64,000 nt of DNA, from the NCBI GenBank assembly GCA_033557465.1, contig JAWIIG010000039.1, forward strand, positions 1,054,001-1,118,000, written 5' to 3'. The notes under the pieces were generated by a model that worked only from the letters and a program-made list of their open reading frames with translations, had not been told where the DNA came from and did no database searches. Below are positions 1 to 11,507 of the stretch, piece by piece (positions within the stretch are counted from its first letter, which is position 1; every line of letters begins with the position of its first letter). Source of the DNA: Ichthyophis bannanicus (lineage: Eukaryota; Chordata; Amphibia; Gymnophiona; Ichthyophiidae). A program made the position numbers and the translations under genes.

Positions 1-189
1 CCAGTTGAATAATATGCAGGTTGGAGACTGGATGTTCCAACTAAAAGATAAGTAATACAGAGTTGAAAAACTTACAAATTAGTAAGTTCTTAAAGGTGGA
101 GTCCTCTGCAGTGAAGGTGTTACAGGAAACTGCCAAAAAGTGAAAGGTATCACTCACCCTGTTAAGTTTCTTGGTTGTTCTTCCCCCCT

Positions 190-2180
190 TTTTTTTTTTT
201 AAATTCCAACAGAGATTTCCAACGTGCAGCAAGACAGGACAAGGAAAAGTACTACAATGACACTTGCAAGGAAATAGAAGCAGAAACTATTAGAGGAAGA
301 ACAAGATTGGCTTTCCTAAAGCTACGAGAGTTAAAGAAAAAGTTCCAGCCTCGAATTGGAATGTTACAATATGCTCAAGGTTCTATGTTGAATGATGCTG
401 AGAAGATCAAGAAAAGGTGGAAGGAATATACAGAGTTTTTATATGATAAAGATCAAGTGGACCAACAGCCGTTTCAACCTGTACCTTATGATCGGGAACC
501 ATTGGTGATGAAAGAAGAAGTTGAAGCAGCATTGAAAGCCTTATCAAAGAACAAAACACCAGGCATTGATAGCATTCCCATAGAAGTATTGCAGCAATCT
601 GATGCAGCTGTTACCGTACTCACAAGGCTCTGCCAAGAAATATGGAAGACAACATCATGGCCAACTGACTGGAAAAGATCTGTGTTTATACCAATACTAA
701 AGAAAGGTGATCCAACTGACTGTGGAAATTATCGCACAATCGCTCTGATCCCACATGCCAGCAAGATTCTACTGAAGATTATTCAAAAGAGACTACAACC
801 ATACCTGGAACAAGAACTACCTTAAGTGCAAGCAGGGTTCAGGAAAGGGCGAGGAACGAGAGACATCATTGCGGATGTGAAATGGATCCTTGAAAAGACT
901 AAAGAATACCAAAAAGATATCTATTTGTGCTTTATCGACTATAGCAAGGCTTTTGACTGTGTAAACCATGAGAAACTCTGGGCCACATTAAGAAGCATGG
1001 GTATACCAGAACACCTGATTGTTCTCTTGCGCAATCTGTACATTGATCAAGAAGCAACAGTTCGAACGGAACAAGGAGAAACAGAATGGTTTAAAATAAG
1101 CAAAGGTGTAAGACAAGGCTGCATACTTTCCCCCTACCTGTTTAATTTATATGCAGAACAAATCATCAGAGAAGCAGGATTGTATGAAGACAACAGAGGT
1201 GTGAAGATTGGTGGAAGACTCATCAACAACCTTCGCTATGCTGATGATACCACATTACTGGCTGAAAGTGAAGATGATCTGAAACATTTGCTTCTCACAA
1301 TCAAAGAACATAGTCTCAAAATGGGCCTGCACCTTAATGTAAAGAAGACAAAGATCATGACAACTGGCATAATCAACAGGTTCATCGTTGAAGAAGAAAT
1401 TGAAATTGTGAACAACTTTAACCTACTTGGATCAACTATCAATAAAGAAGCAACAAGCAGTCAAGAAATCAGACGACGCTTTGCTCTTGGCAGAATGGCT
1501 ATGAAAGACCTAGATAAGATTCTCAAGAGCAGAGATGTCTCTCTCCATACAAAGATTTGACCTGTTCAAGCCATGGTATTTTCAATAACATCATATGATG
1601 TGAAAGCTGGACAGTGAAAAAGATAGACAGGAAGAAAATTGATGCCTTTGAATTATGGTGCTGGCGGCGAATACTGTGTATACCATGGACTGCCCGAAGA
1701 ACAAACCAGTCGGTACTAGAGGAGATCAAACCTAAGCTTTCTTTAGAAGCTCAGATGACAAGACTTCGACTTTCATACTTTGGACACATCATGCGAAGAG
1801 AGAGAGATCATTAGAGAAAGACATTATGCTTGGCAAGATAGAAGGTCAACGCAAAAGAGGAAGGCCAGCAATGAGATGGATCGATACAACAACAGCAGCT
1901 ACGGGTACCAGTCTGTCAACAATGAGCCGCCTGACTGAAGATCGAACACAGTTTAGGATAGCTATCCAGAGGGTCGCCATGACTCGACGGCACTTAACAA
2001 CAACAGGGAAGGAGAAACTTATTACCTGTAGGCCTGAGATAGCTCAAGAGCTCTTAGAGTTGACAGAGTAAAGTTCTCTTGAATAAGAGAGTCTTGCCTA
2101 GAGGCAACTCAGTGTTGTCTCAGCATAGATGAGAGTCAAACTAGACGGCTCTTTTGATAAAAAAACATATCTACAGGTTT
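190..2180 (+). mobile_element. RTE-clade (BovB-like) LINE, 5'-truncated and decayed
   Basis: This is a 5'-truncated non-LTR retrotransposon. It keeps the reverse transcriptase and the C-terminal region typical of BovB/RTE elements, including the AFELWCWRRIL and YFGHIMRR blocks and a basic KIEGQRKRGRP segment. No endonuclease domain is present, so the copy starts within the linker before RT. Bases 2072-2253 hold only its probable 3' untranslated region and unassigned sequence. Clade assignment rests on these C-terminal blocks. Confidence 0.85.
199..2071 (+). pseudogene. RTE reverse transcriptase pseudogene
   Basis: The product would be a LINE reverse transcriptase. Motif A reads FIDYSKAFDCVNH, motif B KGVRQGCILSPYLF, and motif C RYADDTTLL, so the YADD catalytic pair is retained. 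The frame is broken by a TAA at 823-825 and a stop at 1558-1560. Two frameshifts follow: one between 1560 and 1614, one near 1815-1826. The last piece (1826-2071) carries the conserved basic tail. Four lesions mean this copy is inactive. Confidence 0.85.
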
Positions 2181-2239
2181 TGAAACCTCATACTGACCGA
2201 AAAAAATCAGAAACCCTGTAGTACTGGGTTTGCTGAATC

Positions 2240-4441
2240 TGTTGAGGTTTCCGTTATTTTAGCATGGTTGGATGTTGCCCTTGTTGGGAAACATCTGTTT
2301 GAGGGGAAGAAGATGGATAAAACTTTTTCCCCCTAGAGGAATAAAGTCTTTTAGAAGATCCATTATCAGCTGGTATGGAGGAAAGTTTTGACAATCCTCT
2401 TGAGGTAGCATTATCAGTGTCTAACTGACTAGCTTGAAATAGGCAATCCTTGTTGAAGAGATGTTCTCCAGTACAAGGACTATTTCCCAGCTTCTCTTGT
2501 ACCCATTTATCCAGGCCTGAAGCTTGGAGCCAGGCTAAACGTCGTGCCCCTTTGGCTATAGCAGAAGATCTGCTGACAGATTCAAAAGAATCTAGGGAAG
2601 CATGATGAAGGAATGTAGAAATATCATGAGCATGATTGACTAGTGCTAAATAGTCAGCTCTTTTATGTTCTTGAAGGAAAGGGTAGAAAAGTTTTAAACT
2701 TTTGGCAACCTGTTTCAGAGAGAATCCCATATAGAAAATATATGAAATGATTCTTGCTGAAAGCATAGATGCTAAGTATCAATGCCCAAAAGCATCACGA
2801 CCTGGCTTTTTTGCACTCCTAACACGCCTCATTGCTGATTCTACTACTATAGAATGATGAGGTAGTTGAGTCTTTTGAAAAACCTGGAGAAGGTGGCACT
2901 TTATAGATAGTGTCAACTCTCTTGGAATGTGGAGATACTGTTAAGGGAGTCTCCCACATTCTAAATAACAGATCCTGTAGGATCTGATGTAGGGGAAGCA
3001 TAATTGCCTCCTCTGGAAACCAGGGGGATTGCAGAAGTTCTGAATCCCGTGGTATAGACTCCTTCCCAGGTATAGAAATGGCGAGTATCCTTGCCATGTC
3101 AAGCAGAAAAGCTTGAAAAGAGATCTCCTCTAAGAGAAAGTCTCTGAATTGAGGAGTAAGAACTGGACCTGCTGAAAATTCAGGTATGGTACCGATGGTT
3201 GTATCTCCAACATCGGGGTTAGAAATCCGGGGAGGACGAAGCACCGGATCCTCTGAAATGAGGTGTGCTCGGTACTCCTCCATGTCGGTACCGAATCTTC
3301 GAGGCTAGATAGCGATTCCAGGCTCGGCATCAGAGGAAGCGAGCCTATGGGAAGAGGCATCGAAGTCATTGATGTCGGTACCGATGTCGGTACCGGCATC
3401 CGTATCGATGACCAATTTGGTACCGGAAGCGATGCCAATGTCGGCACGCATACCGGCACCAGAGCCGATATCGGCACCGGAATCAATGCCAATACCAGTG
3501 GCTGAAGAACGGTCTGCGGCGACTCTGACGGTACCGAAGTAACTGAGAGATGCGCCAGACTACGTTTCATGGTGAGGAGTTCTTTATCCAACACCACAGC
3601 CCATGCCGAGGCATCGGTACCGCTCGAAGCGGTCCAGGCCACCGAACATGGCTCAGGCGCATCCACGGAGGTAAAAACCTCGGGAGCAACCTGAGATCCC
3701 GTGAATGCTTTGGAGCCTGAAGACTCCCGCTGGGATTGAGCCATAGAATCCTCGAAGGCAAGCCGAGGGGCATCTCGATGCTTAGCAAGAGATCTACCTC
3801 TCGAGGACTGGCTAGTCTTAACAGACTGTTGTTGGGTTACCTGACCATGTAAAGAAGAAGAGATTCTGCCCGGTGACCTCATGGTAGATGTAGACCCGGT
3901 ACCAAGTTGTACTCGGTGCTGAAGATCTCTTCTGGTAAAACTCCTAGAAGAAAAACAGACTTTAGGACAATGGTCAGGAGCTAAACAAGGCAGACACCCA
4001 AATGGGGTAAGAAATTGAAGTGTACCGCCACAGTTTAAACATTTCTTGAGGGTAGTGACTGGCCTTTCCATGATGGAAAAGGTTGAGGCCTAGCGGCCAG
4101 AAGCCAGCACTAAAAGCAGAAAAAATTCACCAGAAAGAGAAATTTTTCAAAGAAAAGAAAGAAAAACACCAGCGGTACCGGTGGGCGACGAACGGAGGCA
4201 GGCGCACCACAAAAAATGAAAATAAAAGAAATAAATTTTCTGCGGTGACAGGGACACGTCCTGTCGGCTCCGCGGAAAACAAAAAACTGATGTGAGGGAA
4301 GTGTTTGGCTGGAAGGCAGCGCTCATGCGCGGGGGATGCTCTCAAAAGCTTTCTTTTAAGACGCTGGGGAGCGTTCCCGCGCAGGCTCCGTCGGTACCGA
4401 CGTAACCATATGTGAAGACTCATTCCTGCTTGTTCCTGGAG
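2240..4441 (-). mobile_element. DIRS-type retrotransposon, 5' portion (DIRS-1)
   Basis: On the minus strand this is the terminal repeat plus the gag region of a tyrosine-recombinase (DIRS) retrotransposon, cut off before RT. The 5' terminus near 4390-4441 matches the inverted terminal repeat of the second DIRS element, reading on the plus strand ATATGTGAAGACTCATTCCTGC here and ATATGTGAGGACTTATTCCTGC at 57339-57360. It abuts an LTR fragment at about 4442. Confidence 0.7.
2254..4071 (-). pseudogene. DIRS gag-like pseudogene
   Basis: The N-terminus has a Cys/His cluster of the kind seen at the start of vertebrate DIRS gag proteins (CLNCGG, then CLPCLAPDHCPKVC). A Ser/Pro/Val-rich low-complexity stretch made of repeated GGTACCG-type units follows. 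The C-terminal part has the LFRMWETPL block and the GARRLAWLQASGLDKW block, which resembles the LAP2alpha-like domain in DIRS gag. Three consecutive pieces (4071-3130, 3283-2819, 2766-2254) lie in two frames, so at least two frameshifts separate them. Confidence 0.7.
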
Positions 4442-5381
4442 ATAACAAAAACTCCAAACAGGAAAAAACTTTCAACGTGCAAGCAAAGTGCTATTCAGGT
4501 TTCTCAGGAAAATTCAAGAGTAAAAGAAAGCTTTTTCCTCACAGTTAATTTGGCTTCTTGCCGTCTCACTTCACAGGTAGCAGGTGGGTTAACAAGCACA
4601 ATTCACAACTCCAGCTTGTTCTTACGTCTTAGTAAAACTTCCCCTCTCTACCACGTGGGAATTTACAATCCATCTACCTGCTTCTTATGGTTACCTTTCT
4701 CTGGAGGGCTTCCTCTCAGGGCTGGCTTTCCTTCAACCCTTCTGTGGCTAAGGCTTGGCACAAAGAGCAATCCATGAGGGTGTCTTCCTCATTCAGCTCA
4801 GCATCAGGCTCTGTTAGCTGCATAGACTCTGACTCTCCTTCGGGCTTGGCTAACAGCCTCTCGTTAGAGCTGAGAGCGTCTCCTGCACCTCTGCATTGCC
4901 CAGCATTAGTCAGGCTTCTCCTACTCTGCTCAGTATTAACCAGGCTTCCTAGGCGCGTACCTGTGCCTCGGCTTGTATCAGCTTCTCTCTCTCTTTCTCC
5001 TCTTCTTGCCTTTGCCTCTGCCCTTGCTTCATGCGTTCCTTCCACCCTCTCTCCTTCTCCTCTTCTATAATCTAGCATAGGCTTATATCTCCAGGGTTCT
5101 AGCCACACCTCCTCTCTTCCCAGGTGACGGAGATCACTCTGCTTTCTGGCACCTGAGTAATCAGGGAGCTTACTGACGTAGGGGTCTTGGACCTTAGGTC
5201 TGTATTCACTCTCCCTTATTTCACTAGGGGAAACATGAAACCTGTTCCAGCTGGGGGTTTTCTGGTTCCTAGGTGAGGTTGTGGCTTTGTTTCCCTGACC
5301 TTGCAAAAGGGGCCCTTTTAATAGGGTGAACTCTTTGCCTTTTCCCCTTTCCCCTAACTCAGGATAGGCTTCCTTACCACA
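4442..5381 (-). repeat. Truncated LTR copy a of the LTR-ORF group
   Basis: The copy begins at 5381 with TGTGGTAAGGAAGCCTATCC, a divergent relative of the TGTGATAAGGAAGCTTATCA start of E1 and E2 LTRs. The 3' part of the LTR, with the polyadenylation signal and CA end, is missing; sequence changes to DIRS-1 near 4441. No polypurine tract lies upstream, so this is a 5' or solo LTR rather than a 3' LTR. Confidence 0.7.
4716..5381 (-). CDS. LTR-start ORF, copy a (221 codons)
   Basis: The frame is open from LTR base 1 (TGT) to the stop at 4716-4718. Its N-terminus CGKEAYPE parallels the CDKEAYHS of related LTRs. A middle section is rich in Arg, Glu and Ala (residues about 95-150). It ends in an acidic stretch followed by LMDCSLCQALATEG, the group's C-terminal motif. 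There is no ATG in the first part, so independent translation is not obvious; in a complete element the frame would be entered from pol. The function is unknown. It belongs to the window-wide LTR-ORF group. Confidence 0.6.
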   Translation of the reverse strand, partial: CGKEAYPELGERGKGKEFTLLKGPLLQGQGNKATTSPRNQKTPSWNRFHVSPSEIRESEYRPKVQDPYVSKLPDYSGARKQSDLRHLGREEVWLEPWRYKPMLDYRRGEGERVEGTHEARAEAKARRGEREREADTSRGTGTRLGSLVNTEQSRRSLTNAGQCRGAGDALSSNERLLAKPEGESESMQLTEPDAELNEEDTLMDCSLCQALATEGLKESQP

Positions 5382-5584
5382 ATATATCAGAATCAGCTTC
5401 TGAAGGTAAGTGAGCAGAACACTGCTTGTGAATTTTGGTGACTTGAAGTTAGGGATAAAAGAGATTGTGGACTTATTTGGAAAAATCTTTCTTTCAAATT
5501 CTTTGAAAGCATAAAGTAGTTATTTGTTAGAAGTAAAAGTTTAGAATTACTTTGCCCTAGTCAGTATTTAGGCCTTTTGGAGTT
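5382..5584. other. Flank of E1; no gene
   Basis: No coding sequence is seen. The segment TTTAGAATTACTTTGCCCTAG (5541-5561) recurs on the other side of E1 at 22369-22389. The two flanks look like neighbouring units of a short diverged tandem repeat of roughly 90 bp into which E1 inserted. Bases 5581-5584 (AGTT) are the target-site duplication of E1. Confidence 0.5.
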
Positions 5585-6199
5585 TGTAAACGGGGGTGCT
5601 TGTTGTGAAAGTTCCACAATCTTGGCAAAGACAGGAATTTATATGACTTGCAAAGGATTGTGGGTCTTGTAGTTCATTCACAAAAGATCAGCCGTTCAAA
5701 AAAAATAATGAATTGTAGTTGCTCGAGTGTAAGCAGAAAACAGATTTTATTTATGGGGAGTTATTCCCTCGCACAGATATGCTTGGTAACATCAACAGGA
5801 TACTTTCTTCAGGAAATATCTTCAGGTAACAAAACAAATAAATAAGGCAACTGACATACTTAGGCAACAACTCAGTAAAGACCTTGATGGAACAGAAAAG
5901 GTCTTTCTTCCAGCCCCTGCTAATAACTTTCTTAGCAGTGCTTAAATGAATAATAAACCCAAAAGGAAAATTCTCTTTATAAAAAAAAAACAACTTTCTT
6001 CTATTCACACAGTGAAGAAGTTTTTCTTTCCAGAGCCCACGTGCACTTGTGCCTGGCTTAATCACAGGTGCTTAACCAGCTGCAAACCCTTGCTGGTCCA
6101 CTCTCCACGTGGCTCCAACTTACTCTAAAGCTTTCTCACCAAGAAAACTTTCTGCGTAGTTAAAAATAACACAGTACAGTTCCCTTTGGTGTTTGTTGC

Positions 6200-7297
6200 T
6201 TACCTGAGGATTACTTTAAACAGCAGCTTAGACAGAGAGCAATCCATGCATTCTACTTGCTCATTTGATATTTCCCCTTGCTCCTGAAATATCATGGAAT
6301 CATTTTCATACACTGGCTCAGAGGAATTCTCTAACTGATCACTATCAGGATAGCATTTGTTTCCCTGCTGTCTTCCTTGTGCAAAGCTAGGGAACAGATC
6401 AGAGTTCATGCCTGAGATCACGTTGCCATTAGGATTCCTCTCTGGATATTTTGGCTAGTAGGTAGCAAAGCTTCTGTGCCCAGCTCTCCAGTCAGAATCT
6501 CTGGACTTTAGGTCTCTTTTCCCATACCTCCTTAAGTAGGTATTAGAGCTCCTTCTTTCTGTAGATGCAGCCGTCTCCTTTACAGGTGCTCACTGGGGGT
6601 TCCTGGCTGTATATCTCCAAGCCGCTGGTTTCTTCCAGTCCAATGAAGAATGCTTGCCCCAGGATTCTCTTCCAGCACACGTACTGCCTTGTGCTCCTTT
6701 CCTAGACCTCCTGGATGTCTTGCTGTTCTTCCTTCTGTGTTCTCTTTGCTCTTGCTGTCGCTGTTCTCTCTCCTCCTGCCGTTGCCAGCCTTGCTGTTGG
6801 TGTCCTCCTTTCTCCTTCTGTTGCCAGCCTTTCTTCTTCTGTCTTTGCCAGCCTTGCTCTTGCTGTAGCTGTCCTCTCTCCTCCTGCTGTTGCCAGCCTT
6901 GCTGTTGCCGTCCTCCTTTCTCCTTCTGTTGCCAGCCTTTCTTCTTCTGTCCTTGCCAGCCTTGCTCTTGCTGTAGCTGTCTGTGTGAAGAATTTCTTCT
7001 AGTTTTAAAGTGCCTAGATGGACACTCCATCCTAGAACAGTCCAGGTGTTCTGAATCAAGCCCTACCGTAGGAGATGGGTAATTAGGGATTACCTCATAG
7101 CTTCCTTGATTAGGCACACGTTTCCCCACTTCAGCTCTCCTAGAGGCTTTCTGTAAACCAGTGCATTCTGGGTCTGGTAGTCTTTTAGGTAAACACTCTG
7201 TTTTAGTGCTTTTACCAGCCAGCACAGGTTGCTTATTCAGAGCCAATTCACTTCTTGTATTATTCCTTCCTGAACTATGATAAGCTTCCTTATCACA
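6200..7297 (-). pseudogene. LTR-start ORF, copy b (366-codon frame, two nonsense codons)
   Basis: The frame runs from LTR base 1 to a stop at 6200-6202. Nonsense codons lie at 6590-6592 (TGA where the sister LTR has AGA) and 6455-6457 (TAG where the sister has TGG). The upstream pol frame enters it without a stop through the polypurine tract (residues NNLSRGV then CDKEAYHSSG). Residues about 100-190 form an imperfect Gln/Arg/Lys/Gly/Trp repeat (units like QQGWQRQ). The C-terminus has an acidic run and VECMDCSLSKLLF plus five residues added by loss of the sister's stop. Confidence 0.7.
6768..6975 (-). repeat. Coding minisatellite in LTR copy b
   Basis: Imperfect repeats of CAGCAAGGCTGGCAACGGCAG-like units encode QQGWQRQ. 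The corresponding region of the sister LTR is 21791-22005. The two copies differ in unit number but stay in frame. Confidence 0.7.
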
Positions 7298-7310
7298 TAC
7301 CCCCCTGCTT
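7298..7310 (-). promoter_or_regulatory. Polypurine tract of E1
   Basis: The minus strand reads AAGCAGGGGGGTA immediately before the 3' LTR. The identical tract precedes the 3' LTR of E2 (32784-32796). It is the expected plus-strand primer site. It is also translated in frame as part of the pol-to-LTR continuation. Confidence 0.85.
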
Positions 7311-7363
7311 AAGTTATTACGGACTGGTGCCAATTGTGAAACCTTCTTCCTACAGTCCGTAAT

Positions 7364-10337
7364 ACATAGAAACATGATGACAGAAAAAGACCACATGGCC
7401 TATCTAGTCTGTCCTTCCATAACAACAACTACAACAGTCCACTTTTTACCTTTAGAGATCCTCTGTGTTGGTCCCATGCTTTTTTGAATTCAGTTACTGT
7501 CCTCATCTCTACCACCTCCACTGGTAGACTATTCCACGGATCCACTACTCTTTCCGTAAAGAAATATTTCTGCATATCACTCCTGAATCTATCTCCCTTC
7601 ACCCTCATCCCATGTCCCCTCGTAGCAGAACTTGCTTTCAATTGAAAGAGGTTCTCTCCCTGAACATTTAAGCCACGGAGGTATTTAAACATCTCAATCA
7701 TAACACCTCTATCCCGCCTTTCCTCTAAGGTGTACATATTAAGATCCTTACGTCTGTCCTCATATGCTTTATAATGAAGCCCATTAATCATTTTAGTAGC
7801 CACCCTCTGCACCGACTCCATCCTGTTCACGTCCTTTTGAAGGTGCGGTCTCCAGAATTGCAAACCATACTCCAAATGAGGTCGCACCAAAGACTTATAC
7901 AGAGGCATTATCACCTCCTTTTTTCTGCTAGCCATTCCTCTCCGTATGCACCCAAGCATCCTTCTAGCTTTTGCCGTCGCCTTTTCTACCTGTTTAGCTA
8001 CTTTAAGATCATCAGACACAACCACGCCTAGGTCCCGCTCTTCTTTAGTGGACAAAAGTACTTCACCTCCTATACTGTATTGCTCCCTTAGATTGCTGCA
8101 GCCCAAATGCATGACCTTACATTTTTTAACATTAAATCCCAGCTGCCAAATTCTAGACCATTCTTCAAGCTTAGCTACATCCGTCCTCATGTTATCTACA
8201 CCTTCCTGGGTGTCTACTCTATTGCAGATTTTGGTATCATCCGCAAAGAGGCAAACCTTACCCGACAGCCCTTCCGGTATATCACTAACAAAGATGTTAA
8301 AAAGAATCGGACCAAGGACAGATCCCTGGGGCACACCACTGGTAACATCCTTCTCTTCAGAGTGAGCTCCATTTACTTGTACTCTTTGTCGCCTCCCACC
8401 CAACCAATTTCTAACCCAAGCAGTAACTTTAGAGTCCATCCCTAGGGTGCTCAGTTTGTTTATAAGTCGCCTGTGAGGAACAGTGTCAAAGGCTTTACTG
8501 AAATCTAAATACATCACATCTAGAGCTCTCCCTTGGTCCAACTCCCTGGTCACCCAGTCAAAGAAATCAATCAGATTTGTCTGACAAGACCTGCCTCTGG
8601 TGAATCCATGCTGCCTCGGATCCTGTAATCCGCTGGACTCCAGAAACCTCACTATTTTCTCTTTCAGCAGCGTTTCCAATAATTTACTCACCACCGAAGT
8701 TAAACTAACCGGCCTGTAGTTTTCAACCACATCCTTACTTCCGCTTTTGTGTAAAGGCACCACATGAGCCTCTCTCCAGTCCTTTGGCACCACTCCCGAC
8801 TCCAACGAGGCATTGAAAAGGTCAGTCAGTGGAGTTGCTAGAACATCCCCAAGTTCCCTCAGTATTCTAGGGTGTATCCCATCCGGTCCCATCGCTTTGT
8901 CTACTTTAAGTTGAGCTAGTTTCTCACGAACACAGTCTTCTGAAAATTGTTCAAGATGTCCCTCGCTTCTGTTCTTATTTGTGGGTGTTTTCTGAGGTCC
9001 TGCTCCTGGTTCTTCATCTGTGAACACAGAACAAAAATATTTGTTAAGCAATTCCGCTTTATCCTTATCAGCTTCTACATATTCCCCCCCTGCACCCTTG
9101 AGTCTGACAATACCACTTTTGCCCTTCCTCTTCTCACTAATATATCTGAAAAATGTCTTATCCCCCCATTTTATTGCATTGGCTATTTCCTCCTCCTTTT
9201 GAATCTTTGCCTTCTTGACTACTTTGCTAGCTTCTCTAAGTTTTTCCAAATACAGATGCCTGTCTTCCTCTCTCTGTGATCTCTTGTATTTCATGAAGGC
9301 CTCCCTCTTTTTCTTCACTTTTTCAGCTACTTCCTTCGAAAACCATAGTGGTCTCCTGTTCCTTTTGCCTTTATTTACCATTTTAACAAAAAGGTTGGTT
9401 GCCTTTAAAATACCCCCTTTCAGTTTTCCCACTGTATTTCTACATCCCCCAGCTGTTCCCATCCCACTAACGACTCCCTGAGGTATTGACCCATCTTCGC
9501 AAAGTTAGTCTTCCTAAAGTCTAAGATCCTCACCTTGGAATGGATTCTAACAGCCCTAGTCCTAATACTGAACCACACCATCTGGTGATCACTGGATGCA
9601 AAATGATCTCCCACTACAACATCAGAAACACTTTCACCATTGGTAAGCACCAAGTCCAGTATGGCCCCTTCACGTGTGGGGTCTGTTACCAATTGCCTGA
9701 ATAGTTCTTCCTGTAGAGAATCCAGGATCTCCTTACTTCTAGATGATACTGCAGCAGGAATGTGCCAAACAACATCTGGCATATTGAAATCTCCTATCAG
9801 TAGCACTTCCCCTTTCCTAGCAATGCTGCGTATGTCTTCAATTAACTCTCTGTCCACCTCTTCCTCTTGTGAGGGAGGTCTGTATATCACACCAATGCAA
9901 ATAGATTTCTCTTTCCCTCTTTCTAGTTTGACCCACAATGCCTCCTCTCTCCCTTTTAAGCTCTGTAATTCCAAAGCTTTAACAGTAGTTTTTACATATA
10001 GTGCCACTCCTCCTCCCCTTCTTCCTACCCTGTCCTTTCTGAATAAAGTATAGCCAGGTATAGTTACATCCCAGTCATGGTTTTCTGTGAACCATGTTTC
10101 TGTAACTGCCACTAAATCCAAGTCAGCCACTCCCACCAAAGCTTCAACTTCAGGGATCTTATTTCCCATGCTACAGGCATTAATACACACTGCTTTCCAT
10201 ATGTTACCCCTGTTACCCATTTCCATAAAGGTATTTAATGTATCACCTACCTGGGGGCTTTCACTTAACTGGGGGCTTTCTTCACCCATCCCCAACAAAT
10301 CTAGTTTAAAGCCCTCTTCAGTAGATTAGCCAGTCTA
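7364..10337 (-). mobile_element. CR1-clade LINE (second subfamily), 5'-truncated, inside E1
   Basis: The copy holds ORF2 and the 3' untranslated region. The 3' end (minus strand ...CATCATGTTTCTATGT) meets E1 sequence ATTACGGACTGTAGG at 7363. The 5' end, about 10330-10337, meets the end of the E1 integrase frame. E1 lacks its RT and most of RNase H at exactly this place, so the insertion came with, or was followed by, a deletion of about 1.6 kb or more of E1. No ORF1 is present. Confidence 0.8.
7429..10298 (-). pseudogene. CR1-like ORF2 (endonuclease-RT), one frameshift
   Basis: The N-terminal piece (10298-9420) is an endonuclease/exonuclease/phosphatase-fold domain with TETWF, GGGVALYVK, IYRPPSQ, GDFNMPDV and SSDHQMV. 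The second piece (9462-7429) is the RT: GPDGIHPRIL, RPVSLTSVVSK, QHGFTRGRS, YLDFSKAFDTVPH, SGVPQGSVLGP and LFADDTKI (FADD). A CR1-type C-terminal domain follows (RPHLEYGLQFW). Only one frameshift, in the 9420-9462 overlap, breaks the frame, so this is a fairly young copy. It is distinct from the other CR1 family of this window, sharing motifs but not close identity. Confidence 0.85.
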
Positions 10338-11472
10338 CTACCAAAGAGTATTATCTTTTGGACACTCACCTACTTCTTGGCTTGTTTTAGGGACATCATT
10401 ATTTACAGGCCTCTCCTTCCAAGATTTAAGTACATTAATGTGGTAGGTCTGTCTACGACCTCTTGTGTTTTCTACCACATAAGATACTGGGCTCACCTGT
10501 CTAACAACCTTCCATGGCCCTTTCCACTGTACTTCAAATTTTGGTGCTGTACCTGCTACTTGTACAAAAACCTTTTCACCAATGTTTAATTGGCGGCTTT
10601 TGGCCTTCCTATCATACCACCCTTTTTGACGCACTTGACTGTCCTGCAGGTTTTTCTCATCAACCTGAGAGGTCCTTTTTAAATATGCTCTCAAGTCAAC
10701 GTAAAAACTGTGGCACCTCCTGATTCTCTGGTTCAGGATCTATCCATTGTTCCCTCAAAATATCTAACAAACCACGTGTGGCCCTACCATACATCAATTC
10801 ATATGGAGTTACACCTAGGGAAACCTGAACTCGCTCCCTGCAGGCATATAAGGCAAAGGGCAATAACATATCCCATTCTTTTATCTCTCCTGCTAACCCC
10901 CTTCTCAACATTTGTTTGAGAGGTTGGTTGAATCTCTCCACCAAACCGTTTGACTGAGGATGGTAATCCGAGGTTTTTACATGATGAATGCCAAAGGCAT
11001 CCCAGACCTGGGCCAAATATTTGGATACAAAATTGGACCCTCGGTCAGTCAACACCTCTCTTGGGAATCCTACTTCACAAAACAATTTGACTAGCTCTAA
11101 AGCTATCGTTTTAGTAGAAACATTCCTTAATGGTATGGCCCAGGGAAACCTTGTTGCCTGATCTACCATAACTAGGATGTATTGGAAACCTCGGGGTGTT
11201 TTGACTAATGGGCCTACAATATCCATAGCAATGCGACCTATTGGGTCTGTTATAATTGGTGTGGGAATCAAAGACACCACCAGTGGGTGAGACGTTGTAA
11301 CACGCTGGCACGCTGGACATGCAGCACAAAACTGGGCAGTTTCTTTGAAAATACCTGGCCAGTAAAAACGTATAAGTATTTGATCCAGTGTTCCTTGCAT
11401 CCCTTTATGACCTCCCACTGGATGATCATGTGCTAGTCTAAGAACTAGTCCCTTAAAAGTTGTGGGTACCAC
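10338..11472 (-). pseudogene. E1 integrase
   Basis: The zinc-binding domain is HPVGGHKG...CAACPACQ (HHCC). The catalytic core shows D in AMDIVGPL, D in TDRGSNF and E in NGLVERFNQ, so the DDE triad is present. The C-terminal part (10694-10338) has the beta-rich block with FEVQWKGPWKVV and YHINVLKSW, similar to the GPY/F region of Ty3/gypsy integrases. A frameshift at about 10694-10700 separates core and C-terminal part. It follows the protease in the same frame (12075 and 11472 are in phase) with an L2-type tail inserted between. Upstream position relative to RT is inferred from E1 and E2 together. Confidence 0.85.
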
Positions 11473-11507
11473 TAATTGTTCACGTATGGTCCCAATTGCT
11501 TTTACCC

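Larger units (their letters stand above)
5585..7297 (-). repeat. 3' LTR of E1 (copy b, 1713 bp)
   Basis: It starts TGTGATAAGG at 7297 directly after the polypurine tract and ends ...CCCCCGTTTACA at 5585. A conserved CCCCATAAATAAA polyadenylation signal reads on the minus strand near 5758-5746. It is highly similar to the 5' LTR (13580-22325) and differs by point changes and by 21 bp of length, much of it in the Gln-rich coding repeat. Most of the first 1.1 kb is the LTR ORF. Confidence 0.9.

Noticed and set aside
3263..3505. Plus-strand Gly/Thr/Asp repeat protein (RTX-like appearance)
   Set aside because: It is antisense to DIRS-1 gag; the GGTACCG repeat unit causes the pattern.
6654..7082. 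Plus-strand Cys/Leu-rich frames resembling keratin-associated or membrane proteins
   Set aside because: They are the antisense of the Gln/Arg repeat in the LTR ORF; CAG-rich units read as Cys, Leu and Ser on the other strand.
8947..9481. Plus-strand hydrophobic frames suggestive of membrane proteins
   Set aside because: Antisense to the CR1 ORF2 linker; the Lys-rich sense strand gives Phe/Leu-rich antisense frames.
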